From the NCBI GenBank assembly GCA_016931535.1, contig JAFGEP010000044.1, positions 1 to 64,000 on the forward strand: a DNA stretch of 64,000 nucleotides, given 5' to 3'. A program made the translations under genes and the position numbers. Source of the DNA: Bradymonadales bacterium. Lineage in GTDB: Bacteria; Myxococcota_A; Bradymonadia; JAFGEP01. The notes beneath the pieces are model-generated. The model was not told where the DNA came from, ran no database searches, and saw nothing but the letters and a program-made list of their open reading frames with translations. This document shows positions 1-8,976 of this stretch, piece by piece (the stretch's first letter is position 1; every line of letters begins with the position of its first letter).

Positions 1-510
1 CGGGGCCAGCGCCGTGAGCAGGTAGCCGAAGCGGCTGGCATGGCTCAGGTTGCCGCTCATGATGAGGTCGCTCCTGAGCATCATCTCCAGCATCTCGGAA
101 GGGGGGTGGGTCAGCAGAGCCCTGGCCGTGGCCGCATCGCGAAAAGTGAGGGTGAGATCGGGATTGACCGCGGTGCCGCGCCCGTGCTTGACGCGCCCCT
201 GGGCAAAGATGGCGTGTACCGAGAAGGACCCGTCGCGGCTGGCGAGGACGATGGTCGAACGCCAGTCGTCGGGCACGACCGCCGAGCCGTTCTGCCCGTC
301 GCGCCGAAAAATGAGCCGCCGGAAGCGCCGGTCCACCTTGAGCCGCAAGTTGAGGAAGCGGAAGACCGAGCGCCAGGCCATGGCCGTCAGCCGTGCATTC
401 ATGCGCCTGGCCAGGGGGGGGCGAGCGACGCGTGGCTCTTGGATCGAGCCGTCGCCTTCCCGGGAGATGGCGGGGGCTTCCTGCGACGGGACCGGATTGC
501 TGTGGACCAT
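1..510 (-). CDS. SCP2-like sterol/lipid-binding protein, N-terminal part (partial)
   Basis: The reading frame is open from an ATG at 510 to the left window edge, giving 170 codons without a stop, so the C-terminal part is missing. GAGGG lies 6 nt before the ATG. A disordered N-terminus of about 35 residues is followed by a basic stretch. From residue 80 on, the pattern (SRDGSFSVHAIFAQGRVKHG, then NPDLTLTFRD and an amphipathic helix) resembles the SCP2 lipid-binding fold, in which small hydrophobic ligands are bound. It starts 22 nt after the stop of the SDR gene, so the two are probably cotranscribed and may act on the same lipid or steroid-like substrate. The family call rests on pattern similarity only. 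Confidence 0.5.
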   Translation of the reverse strand, partial: MVHSNPVPSQEAPAISREGDGSIQEPRVARPPLARRMNARLTAMAWRSVFRFLNLRLKVDRRFRRLIFRRDGQNGSAVVPDDWRSTIVLASRDGSFSVHAIFAQGRVKHGRGTAVNPDLTLTFRDAATARALLTHPPSEMLEMMLRSDLIMSGNLSHASRFGYLLTALAP

Positions 511-533
511 GGCTCACCCTCGCCAATGAAGGG

Positions 534-1364
534 TCATTCCTTGATCTTCATGTAGTTTACCAGGATGGCGTCGCGCAGCGCCATGGGCAGCACCCGGTTC
601 AAGCCCATGAAGAAGGTGCTCTTGAACTCGAGCTGGTTGTGGACGCTGGGCTTCTTGGCCTTGATGACCTTGTAGATGCGCTCGGCCGCCACCTCGGGGG
701 TCGGCGCCGACTTGATGAGCTCGTTGTCGCGATCGATGAAGCGCTTGACCCGTTCGCGATAGGACGAGCCCTCGGGAGGCAGATGATGGATCTTTGCCGC
801 GAACGAGGTGGACACCTGGGCGGGCTCGATGATGCCCACGTGGATGTTGAAGGGCTGGAGCTCCAGGCGCACCGAGTTGAGCATACCCTCGATGGCGAAC
901 TTGCTGGCCGTGTAGATCGACTCGAAGGGAAAAGGGATCCGGCCCACCAAGGAGGACATGGCCACCAGCTTGCCCCCGCCCTGCTCGCGAAGGTGGGGAA
1001 TGAACGCCTGGAATATGGCCGCGGCGCCGATCACGTTGATCTCCAGGCATCGCAAGGCCTGGTCGAGGTCGATCTCTTCAAAGGGGCCGAAAAAACCGAT
1101 CCCCACGTTGGAGACGATGGTGTGGACCCGGTCGTGCTCCTGCAGAACCTTGTCCTTGAACTGGAGGATCCCGGGGCGATCGGTGATGTCCAGGACCTCC
1201 AGCAGGTGGTCGCCGCCAATGCCCTTCAGCTCCTCGGCAAGTGACGAGATCCCCTCGGCGTCCACATCGAAGCCGGCTACCGTATCCCCTCCGCGGGCGA
1301 TCAGCTTGGCCACCTCCCGCCCCATTCCCTGAGCAAGACCGGTCAGTACGATTGTCTCTGGCAT
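534..1364 (-). CDS. SDR family NAD(P)-dependent oxidoreductase
   Basis: Classical short-chain dehydrogenase of about 276 residues. The cofactor motif TGLAQGMG is at the N-terminus, the catalytic Ser lies in VAMSSLVG, and YTASK supplies the Tyr and Lys. I chose the ATG at 1364 because GGGAGG lies 6 nt upstream; longer starts at 1370 and 1406 are possible. The C-terminal half (NVIGAAAIFQAFIPHLRE, then an extended substrate loop) resembles SDRs acting on lipids or hydrophobic alcohols. It is followed after 22 nt by an SCP2-like gene, which supports a hydrophobic substrate. The substrate cannot be read from the sequence. Confidence 0.88.
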   Translation of the reverse strand: MPETIVLTGLAQGMGREVAKLIARGGDTVAGFDVDAEGISSLAEELKGIGGDHLLEVLDITDRPGILQFKDKVLQEHDRVHTIVSNVGIGFFGPFEEIDLDQALRCLEINVIGAAAIFQAFIPHLREQGGGKLVAMSSLVGRIPFPFESIYTASKFAIEGMLNSVRLELQPFNIHVGIIEPAQVSTSFAAKIHHLPPEGSSYRERVKRFIDRDNELIKSAPTPEVAAERIYKVIKAKKPSVHNQLEFKSTFFMGLNRVLPMALRDAILVNYMKIKE

Positions 1365-1506
1365 GAGCATCCTCCCTTGGTGCAAACGGGACGACCTGGT
1401 GCACATCGGCCGTTTTTCGACCGAACTACAGTATAGGACCCGCAGGAGAAAAACCCAGCGAAAAAGGGGAGAGACCGCGCTGTAGGCTGTTGTCGGCTGG
1501 CTGCCG

Positions 1507-2019
1507 TTATATCGGATCGACCATGGCGACGATGTTGCGACCCTCCAGCCGGGCGGTCAGGGAGACCGTGTAGGTCCCGGGGGGCAGTCGATCGATGATA
1601 TCACGGAGCTTGTTGATCCAGAGATCGGCATGGGCGTGTTCGCGGCCGCGCATGCGCATCACAAAGCGGACCTTGTTCCCCTTCTCCAAAAACTTGGTCG
1701 TCTGGCTCAGCTTGGTCGCCAGGTCGTGGTCGTCCGTCTTGGGCCGCAAGGTAATGGTCTTGACCACCACTTGTTTGGAGTGGTCCTTTTTCTTGGACTG
1801 GTCATACCGGAACTTGCCAAAGTCCATGATCCGGCAGACGGGAGGTCGGGCCGCCGCTGCGACCTCTACCAGGTCCAGGCCGGACTCTTCGGCCATTCGC
1901 CTCCCTTCGTCGGGGGTCATGATCCCGAGTTGGGAGCCATCCGGGCCGATGACTCGGATCTGGGGAAATCGGATCTGGTGATTGATTCGATGGCTTGGTG
2001 GTTGGGGCTTGTCGGTCAT
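1507..2019 (-). CDS. infC: Translation initiation factor IF-3
   Basis: 170 residues covering both IF-3 domains: the N-domain (RINHQIRFPQIRVIGPDG ... DLVEVAAAARPPVCRIMDFG), the lysine-rich linker, and the C-domain (ITLRPKTDDHDL ... VRFVMRMRGRE). IF-3 binds the 30S subunit, monitors the start codon and prevents premature 50S joining. The start is an ordinary ATG at 2019, not the AUU or other rare codon that gives infC autoregulation in many bacteria; no strong Shine-Dalgarno lies directly before it, and a GAGGGA about 20 nt upstream could point to a slightly longer protein. The usual neighbours thrS and rpmI-rplT are absent. It could be a second copy, but the domains look complete. Confidence 0.95.
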   Translation of the reverse strand: MTDKPQPPSHRINHQIRFPQIRVIGPDGSQLGIMTPDEGRRMAEESGLDLVEVAAAARPPVCRIMDFGKFRYDQSKKKDHSKQVVVKTITLRPKTDDHDLATKLSQTTKFLEKGNKVRFVMRMRGREHAHADLWINKLRDIIDRLPPGTYTVSLTARLEGRNIVAMVDPI

Positions 2020-2204
2020 AAACGCTTCGAGTGCTTTTTCCCTCTTCCAATGGCATCAACTGCCGAATGTGTCAGGTCCACGTCGCAGATGGCTGCCGAC
2101 CTAATGTAAAGGACATGGCCTGCTGGCGCAACGAAATAACACCTCCGCTACTCCCCTGGGAACCGTTGTCGTCAAAAAATGCGTCTCGCAAGCCTCAGGC
2201 CAAC

Positions 2205-3068
2205 TCAGTAACCGTCAACGGGCGGCTGGTAACGGATCAGACGGGCCACCGCTGTAACCAACGCGTTATGGAAGTCGATCTGGACCGGGATCCTCCGGTA
2301 ATCGTCGGAGATCCAGAGGACACCCACTTGCTCTCCACCGGCGTCGGGCCGAACCCATCGTACCGGGGGCAATGCGGCCGTCTCCTCGATCATCGGCACG
2401 GGCCGGATCGTATCCATGACATCCCGCACCAGCGAGAGCCGACGGCAATCGATAAACTCCTCTCCCACCAGGAGGGTATCGGGCTCGGGAAGCACGGTGG
2501 TAGTGATCCGTGACAACTTCCACCCATCGTACATGTAGTAGACCGCGGTCGTGCCCGGTGTCAGATCCTGCTCGCGAACGGCATACACCCAGGAGAAGGC
2601 GTCATGGGTATCGCTGGGCAGATAGCGGTCGTAGTGATCGACCTGTTCATCGCGCGTCCGACTCACCCGCGCCTTGAACTCGTCAGGGAGGAAATCCACC
2701 TGGTAGCGCCGCCTGAAGTTCCGCTCGTTGAGCAACTTCACGGTGGTCGCCGCGATCCCGGTATCCAGGCGAACAAGGGTGTTCCCCTCATCGCGCATGG
2801 GATACACCAGCGCGGCCACCCCCTCGGTAACAGCCAGCCCGTAGACCGGGAGGAAATCCTCGCCCTCCTGGTGGACAAAGTCGCCCACTACCAGCGCCCC
2901 CTCCGCCAGCTGGGTGCCGAACAGCTCGATGGCATAGTAGAGCTCTTCTCCGCGATAGCGGGCCACGGAACGATCGTCTTGTGCCCAGGCCCCGCTGCGA
3001 TAGCCACAAACCGCTACCAGCAGCAGCCCACAGACAAGGTAACGGATCCGCTTCTCGTTTGGTTGCAC
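2205..3068 (-). CDS. DUF3108 family exported protein
   Basis: About 287 residues with a signal peptide (YLVCGLLLVAVCGYRSGAWA) and the DUF3108 pattern of a beta-rich periplasmic protein: RYRGEELYYAIELFGTQLAE near the start, then a long strand-rich body ending LVTAVARLIRYQPP. The GTG at 3068 has AAGGAG 5 nt upstream, within the end of the preceding gene, whose TGA is at 3071-3073, so the two genes are translationally coupled. A GTG two codons earlier is an alternative. The molecular function of DUF3108 proteins is not established; they are envelope proteins. Confidence 0.78.
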   Translation of the reverse strand: MQPNEKRIRYLVCGLLLVAVCGYRSGAWAQDDRSVARYRGEELYYAIELFGTQLAEGALVVGDFVHQEGEDFLPVYGLAVTEGVAALVYPMRDEGNTLVRLDTGIAATTVKLLNERNFRRRYQVDFLPDEFKARVSRTRDEQVDHYDRYLPSDTHDAFSWVYAVREQDLTPGTTAVYYMYDGWKLSRITTTVLPEPDTLLVGEEFIDCRRLSLVRDVMDTIRPVPMIEETAALPPVRWVRPDAGGEQVGVLWISDDYRRIPVQIDFHNALVTAVARLIRYQPPVDGY

Positions 3069-3070
3069 GA

Positions 3071-3664
3071 TCACTCCTTCTCCCCTTGTTCCTCTGCATC
3101 GTAGGCGATGGTCTCCGAACTCCCTTGCAGGTGCAACAGGAGAGTTGACATGAATCCTTGAAGGTTCTTCAGGCACACCCAGCGGGTGAAAAGTCGCAAC
3201 CGGTAGCGTGCGGACCCAAGCTTGACCGACAGGACGGCTGCCCTGGCCTGGCCCGGATTCAGCGATCCGAAACCCAAGGTCTGTGCATCCAGCAGGCTCC
3301 AGTCGATCGCCACCACCTTGCGCCCTTCCCCGATGATCAGATCCTGGTCCGAGGTGGCCAGGTAGTGGATCTTGGTGAAAAGGAACCAGTACACCACCAG
3401 GCCGATGACGCCGAGGACGGTCACCCCCGCCAAGGCCAGCGCCAGCGAGTTCCAGAATCCGGTCAGATCAGCTCCAAATCCGATGTAGAACGCCAGGCCG
3501 ATGGCGGCTGCAGCCAGCACCGACAGGATGACGAGACCGTAGGTATTGGCCTGATATCGATACAGGACGGTGGGATGCGCCTTCAGATAGCTCTCCATCT
3601 GGAGTCCGTCGTAGATTCGGACTCCGGAGGCTGTCTTGGCTTCCCCTTTCTTTCCCTTGATCAT
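3071..3664 (-). CDS. Small membrane protein of unknown function
   Basis: About 197 residues. Two hydrophobic segments (ILSVLAAAAIGLAFYIGF and a second around VLGVIGLVVYWFLF) are followed by a soluble strand-rich domain (YLATSDQDLIIGEGRKVVAI) that recalls bacterial PH-like domains but is not a firm match. The ATG at 3664 is used here; a TTG at 3709 has a better Shine-Dalgarno (GAGGAGG, only 3 nt away), so the protein may be 15 residues longer. The gene is directly upstream of and coupled to the DUF3108 gene. I do not recognise a family; an envelope role is inferred from topology and neighbour. Confidence 0.65.
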   Translation of the reverse strand: MIKGKKGEAKTASGVRIYDGLQMESYLKAHPTVLYRYQANTYGLVILSVLAAAAIGLAFYIGFGADLTGFWNSLALALAGVTVLGVIGLVVYWFLFTKIHYLATSDQDLIIGEGRKVVAIDWSLLDAQTLGFGSLNPGQARAAVLSVKLGSARYRLRLFTRWVCLKNLQGFMSTLLLHLQGSSETIAYDAEEQGEKE

Positions 3665-3817
3665 GATCCCCGGATGTGTCCTCACTCTGCTCGACGTGCG
3701 GTGCTCCAAGTACCTCCTCGGACCGTTTCCGCTTCAGCGGCCTGCCGCACCATCCTGGCCCCATATAATGCCCCCGGGAGGGAATGTCCACAGGCATCGG
3801 GATGATGACTCGCCGGT

Positions 3818-5668
3818 TCAGTCCTCCTCCCCCAACGCCTGTTGGATCCGCAGTGCCAAGGTCGGGCTGATCCCCTCCACGTCGGCAAGCTGCTCGGGGG
3901 TTGCCCGCCGGATGCGCCCCACGCTCCCGAACTGTTTCAACAGGGCGTTACGTCGTTGTGGGCCGATCCCCGGGATCCGATCGAGGACACTGGCCAGCGT
4001 CCGTTGCTTCCGCAGTTTCTGGTGGTAGGCCAACGCGACCCGATGAGCCTCGTCCCGGATCCGCTGCATCAAGTACAGCTCGGCCGTATAAGGTCTGAGC
4101 ACGATCGGATCCTTGATGCCTGGCAGAAATACCCGCTCGTCGGTGCGCCCGGGATCTCGACCTGCTCCCCCCTCTTTCGCCTCTTCGGGCCGGCTCTTGG
4201 CCAGGCTCACGACCTCCAGGTGACCCGCGCCGAGCTGGTCGATCGCCCGGACAACCCCGTTGAGCTGCCCTTTGCCCCCATCGATCACCATCAAGTCCGG
4301 CCAGGGTTCCAGACCACGTTGGCTGCGTTTGATCCGCCGAGTGAGGACCTCGACCAGCGAGGCGAAGTCGTCCTGACCCGCCACCGATTTGATCCGAAAG
4401 GTACGATAGCTCGACCGTTCGGGCTCGCCGTTTTGGAAGACCACCATGCTGCCCACCTTGGCGGTTTCCCCGAGGTTGGAGATATCGAAGCCCTCGATGC
4501 GCCGAGGAACCAACGGCAAGTGGAGCCTCTTCTGCAACTTCTCCAGGCTCTCTTCGCTGTGCTCGGTCGCATCCACCATCTCCTTGAACGCCTGCTCGGC
4601 ATTGCGGTTTGCGGTGGCCACCAACGCCCGGCAAAATCCCCGCTGAGGACAGGCCAGTGACACCTTGCCTTGCCGCCTTTCCGACAAGATCTCACCCAGC
4701 GGGCCAACAGACTCCACGGGGATCGGAACCAGGATCTCCGGCGGTATCTCGACCTCACCATCGTAGTACTGCAACAGGAGGCTCGGCAGGAACTCCTCGT
4801 CGGGAAGATCCTGATCGGAGTAGTGGAGTCGCCGGGTATCCGCCATAGCGCCCTGGCGGATCATCAACAATTCCACCAGGATCGAATCCCCCTGGCGGTA
4901 CAGTCCGATCACATCTCGATCGACCGGATCGGCCCCTTCGATCTGCTGCCTTTCCAGAGACCGCTCCACATCCCGTATCTGGTCTCGATAGTGGGCTGCC
5001 AGCTCGAAATCGAGCTGTTCGGCGGCCCCTTCCATGCGAGTGCGAAGGACATCGACCAGCTCGCGTTCTTTTCCCTGGAGGAAAAGGACCGCCTCCAAGA
5101 CATGCTGATGATACGCCGCCCGATCGACCGGAAAGACACAGGGGCCTGGACAGCGCTTGATCTGGTACTGCAGACAGGGACGGCTCCGATTCTTCAGGAC
5201 GGCGTCGGAGCAGGTCCTCAGCCCGAAGTATCGGTTCAGAATCCGCAGGGTCTGCCGGATAGCGGACGCCGAGTGGTAGGGACCGAAATGGAGCGGCCCG
5301 TCCTGCTGGGGGCGCCGGATCACTACCACGCGCGGCCAGTCCACCCGCACATCCACGCGCAGCCAGAGGTACTCCTTGTCATCTCTCAGGCGAATGTTGA
5401 ACCGCGGCTGGTGAGCCTTGATGAGGCGGTTCTCGAGCAGCAACGCCTCCTTCTCGTTGCGGGTGATGATGGTCTCCACATCTCCCAGCAGACGGGAGAG
5501 ACGGCGAACAAACGGCCGGCTGTCGGTGCCATCAAAGTAGCTGCGCAGCCGCACCTTCAGATTCTTGGCCTTGCCGACGTATACCAGCTTCTTCTTCTGG
5601 TTCTTCAAGAGGTAGACCCCCGGCTCGGACGGCGTGCGATCGAGGATCTTCTGGAACCGTTCGTCCAT
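3818..5668 (-). CDS. uvrC: UvrABC excinuclease subunit C
   Basis: 616 residues, normal UvrC length. UvrC makes the 3' and 5' incisions in nucleotide excision repair after UvrB has bound the lesion. Domains in order: GIY-YIG nuclease (GVYLLK and YVGKAKNLKVRLRSY, residues 17-50), a Cys-containing region (KRCPGPC near 175), the UVR motif that binds UvrB (EQLDFELAAHYRDQIRDVER, about 215), the RNase-H-like endonuclease (EGFDISNLGE, then VIDGGKGQL), and two helix-hairpin-helix motifs at the C-terminus (DRIPGIGPQRRNALLKQFGS). It starts 6 nt after the upstream lipoprotein gene, so the two share a transcript. Confidence 0.97.
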   Translation of the reverse strand: MDERFQKILDRTPSEPGVYLLKNQKKKLVYVGKAKNLKVRLRSYFDGTDSRPFVRRLSRLLGDVETIITRNEKEALLLENRLIKAHQPRFNIRLRDDKEYLWLRVDVRVDWPRVVVIRRPQQDGPLHFGPYHSASAIRQTLRILNRYFGLRTCSDAVLKNRSRPCLQYQIKRCPGPCVFPVDRAAYHQHVLEAVLFLQGKERELVDVLRTRMEGAAEQLDFELAAHYRDQIRDVERSLERQQIEGADPVDRDVIGLYRQGDSILVELLMIRQGAMADTRRLHYSDQDLPDEEFLPSLLLQYYDGEVEIPPEILVPIPVESVGPLGEILSERRQGKVSLACPQRGFCRALVATANRNAEQAFKEMVDATEHSEESLEKLQKRLHLPLVPRRIEGFDISNLGETAKVGSMVVFQNGEPERSSYRTFRIKSVAGQDDFASLVEVLTRRIKRSQRGLEPWPDLMVIDGGKGQLNGVVRAIDQLGAGHLEVVSLAKSRPEEAKEGGAGRDPGRTDERVFLPGIKDPIVLRPYTAELYLMQRIRDEAHRVALAYHQKLRKQRTLASVLDRIPGIGPQRRNALLKQFGSVGRIRRATPEQLADVEGISPTLALRIQQALGEED

Positions 5669-5674
5669 GGCAGA

Positions 5675-7255
5675 TCAGGGGATAATCCGGTAATCCACCA
5701 GCTCTTCGTAGCGGATGGAGGTCGAGCCATCGATGCGGGTGAGCACCACCCCGATACCGGGCTGGAAGAAGCGATGTTCCTTCCCCTGTGCGGTACTCCT
5801 GCTGATACAGACGGTGCTCTCGAAACGGCCCGCCGGCGTATCCGCTAGCTCCAGGCGGGAGCGGGTTCGGCACTCTCCTCGCATGTCCGGCCGTCCGCCT
5901 GTTCGCCACCCCATGGAGGTCCTCAGCGGAAAGACGAGATCGGGAACGCGGCGGGAAAAATGCACCAGCAGCCAGGAAATATCCCGGATGTTGCGGCGGC
6001 AGTCGCGGTCGCAACGATAGATCCGCCTCGCCGTCAGAACGTAGTACCGGCTGGTGGGAGTCATTGTCTGGTCCAGATACTCGCGACCGATTTCTACCAG
6101 GCTGTAACCCTCGTAGTCCTCTCGGCTGACGACCTCGTCGATGAATCGTGGGTAGACAGTCTGCTCCTCGACGTCCCCGGAGCCAACCCGTTCCCCTTCA
6201 CCCGGGTGCCCGTCCTCTTCGTGGTTCGGGCCGCCGGTCTCTTCCTCGGTTTCTTCGACCGGCCCCAGCTCGACGGTCCAGGTCTGGTCCGGCTCCAACG
6301 GGGGAAGAGGCTCCTCCATGCTGGACCTCTCCCGACTTCGGACCGGCCCTTCCGGCTCCTCTGGCACAGCCGCTTCTCCGCTTCCCCAATCAGCTTCCAT
6401 CGAGCTGCTCCGGGGCACCTCACGAACCTGGTAGGTCCAGTAGTTCCCGGTAAAAAGGGGGTAAGGATAATGCTCGAAAGACAACATGGTTGGCGCCAGA
6501 TGAAACCCCATCTGGACAAACAGCTGCAGCATGCCGTCCACTTCGGGCGGCTCCGCCAGGCCCCAGTGTCCGTCGGGAGCCTGCAGGATCTTGGGAAAAC
6601 GCAGCCGGAATACCTGTTCGGTATCGAACAGCCGCATCCGGACCTCGATCCCCCAGTACATGACTGGCTGCTCGTTGCCGCGTGCCACGGCACCGGTCAC
6701 CAGGCGCCCATCGGTCATCACCACCGACTCGATCTGCAGCATCGACCCCAGACCTCCCGGTCGCTGCTCCGATCGGATCTCCCCCCGAAAGAACTCGATC
6801 AGCTCCCCGCTTCGCTGGCCTACCTCCTGGATGTGCGCCTGGGCTGGTCCCAGGTTGGTTCGGGCTGCGGCCGAGTACTCGGCCGGGGTCAACACGGTTC
6901 GCTGCAGCAGCTCCTCATCCTGGTTCACCAAGGCCCGGAAAACCGCTCTGGCTACCGCTTCCGGCGTGGAAAGGTCCACCTGGTGAAAGGCAACCCCCTC
7001 CGCCTGCCGGCGGATCTGCAGTACGGGAGGTTCGTCCGGGTAAGCGGTCGGATCGATGGTCCCATCCCACATCTCGTACCCCGGGGGAGGCACGACCGAT
7101 TCATCGGCAGGTCGTTCGGTGTAAAGCAGGGGACGCAGCGGAAACTCGATCGGCTCCTCCTCCTGGGAGGCGCACCCCATCGCCAAGGGGAACAAGGACA
7201 GGATCACCAGCCATCCCGGTACCTTTGACCATCCCCGACCGCAGCAGTTCTTCAT
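5675..7255 (-). CDS. Putative lipoprotein upstream of uvrC
   Basis: 526 residues from the ATG at 7255. The signal peptide (WLVILSLFPLAMGC) ends in a lipobox with Cys at about residue 28. The middle contains a two-domain body (ARAVFRALVNQDEELLQRTV recalls a NTF2-like or DUF-type fold) followed by an acidic, Glu-rich linker (PGEGERVGSGDVEEQ) and a C-terminal beta-rich domain ending FFQPGIGVVLTRIDGSTSI, a pattern seen in exported proteins whose last domain describes a surface-lipoprotein beta sheet. No catalytic motif is evident. It precedes uvrC by 6 nt, though a shared role is unlikely. Confidence 0.72.
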   Translation of the reverse strand: MKNCCGRGWSKVPGWLVILSLFPLAMGCASQEEEPIEFPLRPLLYTERPADESVVPPPGYEMWDGTIDPTAYPDEPPVLQIRRQAEGVAFHQVDLSTPEAVARAVFRALVNQDEELLQRTVLTPAEYSAAARTNLGPAQAHIQEVGQRSGELIEFFRGEIRSEQRPGGLGSMLQIESVVMTDGRLVTGAVARGNEQPVMYWGIEVRMRLFDTEQVFRLRFPKILQAPDGHWGLAEPPEVDGMLQLFVQMGFHLAPTMLSFEHYPYPLFTGNYWTYQVREVPRSSSMEADWGSGEAAVPEEPEGPVRSRERSSMEEPLPPLEPDQTWTVELGPVEETEEETGGPNHEEDGHPGEGERVGSGDVEEQTVYPRFIDEVVSREDYEGYSLVEIGREYLDQTMTPTSRYYVLTARRIYRCDRDCRRNIRDISWLLVHFSRRVPDLVFPLRTSMGWRTGGRPDMRGECRTRSRLELADTPAGRFESTVCISRSTAQGKEHRFFQPGIGVVLTRIDGSTSIRYEELVDYRIIP

Positions 7256-7420
7256 CGATCCGACATCCCGATGGTCATGCCACTTCGACCCTCGAACAAC
7301 AGGCCCCCCCCATCGCCCGACCCACAGGATATTCGCTTCGGTCGCCGGCTGCCAGCCGACAGGCAACCGGGAACGCGATCAACAAGTGCCAATCGCCGGA
7401 CAAGGGGTTTCTATAGGGAT

Positions 7421-8107
7421 TTATCGAGGGAGATCCGGTCTGTCTTCGGCGCTTTTCTGTTTTCTGGTTCTCAGTCGGGTTCGATTGGTCTGGTCGCGCA
7501 GGTAGGGTCTGCGATCGTGGATCACCCCTTCTCGGAAGGCCATGTCGGCCAGCTGTCGTCGCATCTGCTTTCGACCTCGAAAAAGACGGGACATGACCGT
7601 CCCCACCGGGCAGTCCAGCACGAGAGCCACATCCTTGTAGGCAAAGCCGAGCAGGTCGGCCAGGACCACCACCGCGCGGAACTCTGGTGGCAAGGTTCCC
7701 AGGGCGCTGATCACCTCCTCGCTCATGGATCGACTCACCAGTCCCCGTTCCGGGTTGATGAAGCCGGCAGCTCGTTCCCGTCCAAAGAGGCGCTGCCTGA
7801 CAAGATCGGCGTCCTCTCCACCCAGAATTTCACGTTCCTTGTTTCGACGACGATATTGATTGATGTAGGTGTTGGTCAGGATCTTGAACAACCAGGCCCG
7901 GCAGTTGGTATTCGGCTCGAAACGGTCGAAAAAGCTGTAGGCCTTGAGCAAGGTCTCCTGAACCAGATCCTCGGCATCTCGCTCATTTTTTGTAAAGCGC
8001 AGCGCAGCGCAGTACAGGTCATCGACGTGAACGAGTGCCGACTCCTCAAACTCCTTCAGCAGTTCCGAAGGGGTTCGGAGGTATGTCAAAGGGTTGCTGG
8101 TCTTCAT
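7421..8107 (-). CDS. ECF-type sigma-70 family RNA polymerase sigma factor
   Basis: 228 residues. Sigma region 2 spans about 25-95 (LRFTKNERDAEDLVQETLLK, then NCRAWLFKILTNTYINQYRR) and binds the -10 element and core enzyme. Region 4 spans about 140-195 (LGTLPPEFRAVVVLADLLGF, then VGTVMSRLFRGRKQM), the helix-turn-helix for the -35 element. Regions 1.1 and 3 are absent, as in extracytoplasmic-function sigma factors. A basic tail of about 30 residues follows. GGAG lies 9 nt before the ATG at 8107. No anti-sigma gene is adjacent; the downstream lipoprotein is 165 nt away, so the signal it answers is unknown. Confidence 0.93.
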   Translation of the reverse strand: MKTSNPLTYLRTPSELLKEFEESALVHVDDLYCAALRFTKNERDAEDLVQETLLKAYSFFDRFEPNTNCRAWLFKILTNTYINQYRRRNKEREILGGEDADLVRQRLFGRERAAGFINPERGLVSRSMSEEVISALGTLPPEFRAVVVLADLLGFAYKDVALVLDCPVGTVMSRLFRGRKQMRRQLADMAFREGVIHDRRPYLRDQTNRTRLRTRKQKSAEDRPDLPR

Positions 8108-8337
8108 GTCTGGTCACTCCGTGTTGTCACAACCATGGAAACGCGCAGGACAGGTCGGTTGGTCTACATCGACGGAGGAACCGAGGGGCATCGCCCCTTA
8201 TCCCTTTCAGGGTAGCCGCCCTGGTTCTTGGTGGCAACCCGGGGTACCGAGCCTCCACTCGGACCACTATTTACTGAGACGTTGTCGCGGGGTTTTCTGC
8301 TACAATTTCTTCCTCGAACAACCAGGGAGCCGGAAAC

Positions 8338-8649
8338 ATGGATGATGTTCCGATCACCCCAGGCGGCACCAAAGAGTGTCCCAAGTGTGGAGCCCCGTTG
8401 CCGGCAGATGATGAGGTGCTCTGCCAGAACTGTGGGGCTGCTTTCGGGGTCAAGACCACCGTGATCAAGGCGGTGACCGGCCCCGATGCCGAGGAAAGAC
8501 CCTCCCGCAAAAAGAGATCCCGAAAGAAAAGTGGCGAGATCTACCCTCAATCCCAGGGAACGGGATCTCCCGTGATTATCCTGGTCGTCATCGGACTGGT
8601 GGCGGTCATCGCGGCTCTTATGCTGATCCTGATCCTTCTCGGCTCCTAG
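8338..8649 (+). CDS. Zinc-ribbon single-pass membrane protein
   Basis: 103 residues. A zinc ribbon at 14-32 (CPKCGAPLPADDEVLCQNCG, two CxxC pairs) is followed by a basic hinge (RPSRKKRSRKKS) and a single C-terminal membrane segment (VIILVVIGLVAVIAALMLIL). The ribbon should therefore face the cytoplasm, with the tail in the membrane. GGGAG lies 8 nt before the ATG. A TACAAT at 8301-8306 is a possible -10 element but no matching -35 is clear. Divergent from the sigma factor gene. Function unknown. Confidence 0.82.
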   Translation: MDDVPITPGGTKECPKCGAPLPADDEVLCQNCGAAFGVKTTVIKAVTGPDAEERPSRKKRSRKKSGEIYPQSQGTGSPVIILVVIGLVAVIAALMLILILLGS

Positions 8650-8976
8650 GACCCCCTTGGACGATCCCGTCCAACATCGATCGGTTTCCTGGTTTTTGGC
8701 CACCATCGCGATGCCTTTTCCGGTAACAAGGAGAACCGCCACCGGTACAGTGTGCATGGGTCCATCCTCCGGTGGCGCGCTTTGGACCGGTGGCAGGGCA
8801 AATCGCGAGGTCAGAGGTTTGGAACCTCCCCTTGGTCTCCGAGAGCCCAGCTCCTTCACCCCCAGGTCCTGGAAGGAGGGCGCTGTGGTTTGGATCAACC
8901 CTGGCTGCAGCTGGACTGAACCTCAAGGGAAAGGTACTGTCTATCGACAACCGACGTGCACAGCGAGAGACCGATC
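8650..8976. other. Intergenic stretch with a hairpin, no gene seen
   Basis: 327 bases between the zinc-ribbon gene and deoB. Reading frames here on both strands start from weak codons, have no ribosome-binding site and read as low-complexity Pro/Gly/Arg/Ser sequence, so none is called. The first 25 bases hold a perfect 7-bp inverted repeat (8657-8674). Near 8810-8850 there is a second, imperfect hairpin around AGGTTTGGAACCTCC. The second part could be a structured leader of deoB, but no known riboswitch pattern is recognisable. Confidence 0.5.
8657..8674 (+). terminator. Inverted repeat after the zinc-ribbon gene
   Basis: TTGGACG-ATCC-CGTCCAA forms a 7-bp stem with a 4-nt loop, 8 nt after the stop codon. 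It lacks an immediate T tract (the nearest T runs are 20 nt downstream), so it may end or stabilise the transcript rather than act as a canonical intrinsic terminator. Confidence 0.4.
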
